From Nitrososphaerales archaeon (GTDB lineage: Archaea > Thermoproteota > Nitrososphaeria > Nitrososphaerales > Gagatemarchaeaceae), in assembly GCA_032906765.1 (NCBI GenBank), contig JAJTZB010000001.1:62001-126000 (forward strand): a stretch of DNA of 64,000 nt. Direction: 5' to 3'. Positions 61,011 to 64,000 of the stretch are shown in pieces (within the stretch, counting starts at the first letter, position 1; each line of letters starts with the position of its first letter). The position numbers and the translations under genes are program-made. Under the pieces are notes generated by a model. The model was not told the origin of the DNA, made no database searches, and saw nothing but the letters and a program-made list of their open reading frames with translations.

Positions 61011-61616
61011 GTGTATTCGCAGATCCTCATCTGCGCTTCGCTCGCAGTCGCAGCCTATCAGGATATCAATGACAGGTCTGTTTACGACCTCGTCTGGCTG
61101 CCGGCATTAGCCGGTGCGGCTTTGGTCGCGTTCGGGGAATACCCGGACCTGCAACTCTTCCTGGTGAAGGTCGCCATCGTCGGGGGCATTGCGCTCGTCT
61201 TCACTCTTGCCGGCTACCTCGGTCAGGCGGACGCGATTGCCATGGTGCTCGTCGCAGCGGACCCCTATCGTCTCTCACCGATACCTCCGCTCTTCGCAGC
61301 AGCGGTGATTGCTTTAGGCCACATAGGCTACGAGTTTGCTGTGGGCAACGCGAGGGGGACAAAGACGATACCCATCGAGAAGTTCTTGAAGGAGCAGAGG
61401 TGGATACCGAAGGCAGTGTTGGCTGACGGAAGGCGAACAGAGATGAGCAAGGATGTTAACGTGGCAAGAGAGGAAGCAGCGACAAACTCGATGCGCGGCT
61501 CCAGCGTTGAGGTGACATACGGCGTCCCAACGGTCGCTTACCTCGGTGTGGGATACGTCGTGTTCCTGGTCTACCTTCTCTTCTTCAATACTCCCGCCTT
61601 CGTTTCTCTCCCATGA
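61011..61616 (+). CDS. Prepilin peptidase, archaeal A24 type
   Basis: A 201-residue membrane aspartyl protease that cuts prepilin leaders. The first catalytic Asp is in AYQDINDRSVYDLVWLP near the N-terminus; the second is in GYLGQADAIAMVLVAAD (family G-x-A/G-D). About five membrane segments are seen, plus a cytoplasmic loop (KEQRWIPKAVLADGRRTEMS). It sits divergent from the platform protein, so the locus holds a complete pilin-processing and assembly set. GTG start from TATA spacing. Confidence 0.9.
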   Translation: MYSQILICASLAVAAYQDINDRSVYDLVWLPALAGAALVAFGEYPDLQLFLVKVAIVGGIALVFTLAGYLGQADAIAMVLVAADPYRLSPIPPLFAAAVIALGHIGYEFAVGNARGTKTIPIEKFLKEQRWIPKAVLADGRRTEMSKDVNVAREEAATNSMRGSSVEVTYGVPTVAYLGVGYVVFLVYLLFFNTPAFVSLP

Positions 61617-61702
61617 TTCATTGTGGCGTCTCCCTTCCGCCGAAGGGCATGGGTCTCCGCTCTCGCAAGTCATAATTACACCCAAGAGGGCAGCGTTGCG
61701 AA

Positions 61703-62290
61703 TTGGTCTTCATCGTGCTGGAGGGGTTCTCGGGTACGGGTAAGACCACTCTCGCAAAGCGACTGGAGGAGCAAGGATGGATTCGGCTAAAGGAGTCGGC
61801 TCACGCAGTCCCGAAGCAAGTGCCAGTCGCGGAGAGGGCCGACACGTATGCGGACTACAGCCTCCTCGGCGCGACAATGGTCTACGCGTCTGAAATCTCA
61901 AAGCTGCGTGGGAAGAGGAGGTTGGTCTCCGAAGGGTACCTCCTGTCCGACCTGGCCTACGCGAGGATAAGGTATGACTTGAAGAAAAGCAGGGCCTTCC
62001 CTGCCATGCTCTCCCTCTGCAAGCAGATCATTTCGGAGCCTGCCATGCGACCCGACCTCTACATACTACTCAAGGCAAGGACAGGAACGATTAGCGCACG
62101 GCAGAAGAGGAAGAACAGTAGGGAGAAGAATCTGAACGATTTCTTCAGGAAACGCTACTACTCTGCAATCCAGGACATTCACGAGAGGCTAGGGGAGGAC
62201 AGGGTGGAAATCGTCTACACGGACTCCGACTCCAGCGCTACGCTGGGCGAGATCCACGCCCGCCTCAAGAAGAGGAAGCTGGAAACGTGA
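61703..62290 (+). CDS. P-loop nucleotide kinase-like protein
   Basis: A 195-residue P-loop protein. Walker A GFSGTGKTTLAKRL is at residues 8-21. RRLVSEGYLLSDLAYARIRY and DLYILLKARTGTISARQKRK (a lid-like basic stretch) follow. The layout resembles thymidylate-kinase or deoxynucleoside-kinase-like folds, but the phosphate acceptor is unknown. TTG 61703 is set by a CATAATTAC element at 61670-61678, 29 nt upstream. The IMPase-like gene starts 11 bp after it. Confidence 0.82.
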   Translation: MVFIVLEGFSGTGKTTLAKRLEEQGWIRLKESAHAVPKQVPVAERADTYADYSLLGATMVYASEISKLRGKRRLVSEGYLLSDLAYARIRYDLKKSRAFPAMLSLCKQIISEPAMRPDLYILLKARTGTISARQKRKNSREKNLNDFFRKRYYSAIQDIHERLGEDRVEIVYTDSDSSATLGEIHARLKKRKLET

Positions 62291-62300
62291 AGAAGACGCC

Positions 62301-63110
62301 GTGACCAACTGGGAGAAGCTCCTGACAGACGCCACTTCGCGCGTTCAGGAAGCTGTGAACGCGGTCCTTCAGGGAAGCGAGAAATCGAAGGTCTTGGGGG
62401 TGGGAGCTTCAGGTGACTTGACCCTGGTCGCCGACAGCAGAGCAGAGAGAGAGCTGATCGATTCACTCACTCAGGCCATCGATGTACGAATACTCAGCGA
62501 GGAGATTGGGCAGCTAGGCGCGAAGGACGCTCGCTATCTGGCCGTGCTGGACCCGCTAGATGGCTCCTCCAATTTCAGCAGGGGCATACCGTTCTACTGC
62601 ACATCTGTCGGTGTAATAGAAGGGAACAGATTGAGGGAGGAAAAATACGCCCTTGTGCGGAACCTTGTAACGGGCGACGTCTATTACGCTGAAGCAGGCA
62701 ATGGTGCAAGAAAGAACGGCAAGCGCATCAGGGCATCCAGCTTGGGGGAGGTCTCCGAGGCGGTGGTCGGGGTGGACATCTCGAGGGCGTCCCCAGCAGT
62801 GATCGAGGAAACCGTTCCTTTGATTGCATCAATCAAGCGGCAGGTCCACTTCGGAGCGAACGCTCTCGAACTTTGCCTCGTTGCCGAGGGGATTCTGGAC
62901 GCGTTTGTGGACATCAGGGGAAAGATGAGAGTGACCGACTTCGCAGCTGCCCATCTCATCGCAAGGGAAGCTGGCGCCGTGATTACCTCCGCTGAGGCCA
63001 AGGAAATCGACCCGCAAATCGAGCTTGGCTCAAGGTTTGGCTACGTCGCAGCGGGGAATGAGACACTCCACAGGCAGCTCATCTCGAGACTCCGCTCTCA
63101 CGCAAGGTAG
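62301..63110 (+). CDS. Inositol-monophosphatase-family phosphatase (SuhB / archaeal FBPase type)
   Basis: A 269-residue metal-dependent sugar phosphatase. The metal-binding motifs are LDPLDGSSNFSRGIPF (D-P-x-D-G-S/T) and, near the end, VTDFAAAHLIAREAGA (W/x-D-x-A-A). The Glu of the first site is in RILSEEIG. Archaeal members act on inositol-1-phosphate or fructose-1,6-bisphosphate. GTG start. Its end overlaps the convergent HAD gene by 13 bases. Confidence 0.92.
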   Translation: MTNWEKLLTDATSRVQEAVNAVLQGSEKSKVLGVGASGDLTLVADSRAERELIDSLTQAIDVRILSEEIGQLGAKDARYLAVLDPLDGSSNFSRGIPFYCTSVGVIEGNRLREEKYALVRNLVTGDVYYAEAGNGARKNGKRIRASSLGEVSEAVVGVDISRASPAVIEETVPLIASIKRQVHFGANALELCLVAEGILDAFVDIRGKMRVTDFAAAHLIAREAGAVITSAEAKEIDPQIELGSRFGYVAAGNETLHRQLISRLRSHAR

Positions 63111-63712
63111 GCCCTCAACTCTACCAGACTCGCGAAGTTGTAGTTTGGCTTCGGGTCCTTCACCGCGTCCCGACCGACAAGAGCGACGTCCAATCCGACC
63201 TTCCTCGCGCAGACCACATCGTTGAGCCTGTCGCCAGTGAAGAGAGTCGCCCTGGCCTCCGCGCCGAGCCTGTTCAGTGCGATCAAGAGCTGCTCGGACC
63301 TGTCCATGGAGTCCTCCCTCGTGACTACTGCTTCAAAGAGGTCGTCCAGCTTGTGCTTCTGGAGTATCTCCCCACACGCCTTCTTTCCCTGCAAAGTGAC
63401 AAGGGCGATTCTAGCCACCTCGAAGAGGGAATACAGCAGCTCAGAGGCGCCCGGCATCGCCTTTGCAGAGCCCACAGCTCTGAGCTCGTAGGAATCGATG
63501 ACCGACAGCAGACGTTCCCTCATCCCGGGCTTGCTGGCGGCGAGCTGCTGGAGCTTCAGGAAGAGGGGCGTATCGCTAAAGTCCTCGCCGACCAGCGCAG
63601 AAATCTCTCTCCTCACCCCTGCCCAGTCTACGGGTATCGAGAACAGAGTCCCGTCGAGGTCGAAGATGTAGGAGCGGTACTCTCCTACCTTTACAGCACT
63701 CTTTCCTTCCAT
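63098..63712 (-). CDS. HAD-superfamily phosphatase
   Basis: A 204-residue haloacid-dehalogenase-like hydrolase. Motif I is FDLDGTLF near residue 17, motif II is a Thr in IALVTLQGKK, motif III Lys lies near KKACGEILQK and motif IV is FTGDRLNDVVCARKVG (GDxxND). A helical cap occupies about 25-90. It resembles phosphoglycolate-phosphatase-like members; the substrate is unknown. ATG 63712 overlaps the ATP-grasp gene end by 22 bases; the frame further upstream runs antisense to that overlap and has no family match. Confidence 0.9.
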   Translation of the reverse strand: MEGKSAVKVGEYRSYIFDLDGTLFSIPVDWAGVRREISALVGEDFSDTPLFLKLQQLAASKPGMRERLLSVIDSYELRAVGSAKAMPGASELLYSLFEVARIALVTLQGKKACGEILQKHKLDDLFEAVVTREDSMDRSEQLLIALNRLGAEARATLFTGDRLNDVVCARKVGLDVALVGRDAVKDPKPNYNFASLVELRAYLA

Positions 63713-64000
63713 CCGTCCTCCCTCCAAAGCAGAACCCCTGAATCGATGTTCCTGATCATGTAGTAACCGGCCGGGAGCAGGTCGTGTTTCGGAGCCCCTG
63801 TCGGGGGCCCTTCTCCCATGCCGAGCCTCACGTAGAGGTCGGCCAAGTTGGAGTACCAGGGGAGCTTGAGGTGCTTGAGAGCGACGTATCCCCATAGCGG
63901 CATGGTCGTGTGGAACTTCCCAGAATCGACCTCTGTCACACACGGTCTCCCTTCGGAGTCTTCCTTCATGTCCACAGAGAATGCGCCCTGCGGCGTCTTC
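63691..64000 (-). CDS. ATP-grasp protein, carbamoyl-phosphate-synthase-like, cut by window edge
   Basis: The C-terminal 102 residues of a protein that continues past the window. KTPQGAFSVDMKED, then PCVTEVDSGKFHTTMP match the end of an ATP-grasp domain: GxFSVDMKxD and ExxxGKFxTT are the metal- and ATP-binding pieces. This version occurs as carbamoyl-phosphate-synthase-like proteins in archaea. The substrate domain is not visible. It overlaps the HAD gene by 22 bases. Confidence 0.75.
   Translation of the reverse strand, partial: KTPQGAFSVDMKEDSEGRPCVTEVDSGKFHTTMPLWGYVALKHLKLPWYSNLADLYVRLGMGEGPPTGAPKHDLLPAGYYMIRNIDSGVLLWREDGWKERVL

Overview
The window is archaeal chromosome of high G+C. Its core genes are archaeal: class I lysyl-tRNA synthetase, TATA-binding protein, ABCE1/Rli1, a Trm5-type tRNA methyltransferase, Cdc48 with Hsp20, an ATP-dependent DNA ligase, an archaeal signal peptidase, a type IV pilus locus and an archaeal S2P protease. 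Most promoters are a TATA box centred 26-31 nt before an ATG, GTG or TTG, so transcripts are largely leaderless. Cytochrome b, Rieske protein and cupredoxin together with two peptide transporters suggest an aerobic or microaerobic peptide user. A heterotrophic lineage of Nitrososphaeria (Thaumarchaeota) would fit, but that placement is inference.

Layout. 0-4.2 kb: a cut-off GNAT gene, a PhzF-family isomerase, tRNA-Arg(GCG), DUF488, family 5 uracil-DNA glycosylase and lysS. 4.3-7.8 kb: the most unusual block, a von Willebrand A (vWA) protein divergent from a true tubulin-like GTPase, then a coiled-coil protein and an unknown protein. 7.9-10.6 kb: hsp20-cdc48 operon. 10.7-11.1 kb: nuclease remnant. 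11.4-16 kb: HTH regulator, surE, a Cys-rich membrane protein, ABCE1 and trm5. 16-20.3 kb: cytochrome b, Rieske, cupredoxin and an FAD-linked oxidase. 20.3-24.7 kb: DUF99, PPC-domain protein, amino-acid dehydrogenase-like protein, DUF1028, an Mrr-like nuclease and a frameshifted membrane-anchored protein.

24.7-42.7 kb holds two complete peptide ABC transporters. The first runs on the minus strand (binding protein plus four transport genes). The second has a divergent binding protein and four plus-strand genes. Between them lie small secreted and membrane proteins and a presenilin-type intramembrane protease. 42.7-47.4 kb is accessory: membrane proteins, signal peptidase, an acetyltransferase, a low-G+C secreted protein and two tandem paralogues. 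47.6-51.9 kb carries the TATA-binding protein, then pyrE wedged between two unrelated TnpB genes. 52-64 kb has a LarA/DUF2088-like protein, S2P protease, RimI, DNA ligase, a pilus locus (ATPase, three prepilins, membrane platform, prepilin peptidase), a P-loop kinase, an inositol-monophosphatase-type phosphatase, a HAD phosphatase and a cut-off ATP-grasp gene.

The strongest candidate for an undescribed system is the tubulin block at 4.3-7.8 kb. The tubulin keeps the order and nearly the exact spacing of eukaryotic tubulin signatures and sits beside a vWA protein and two unassigned partners. No CRISPR array or rRNA gene was seen.
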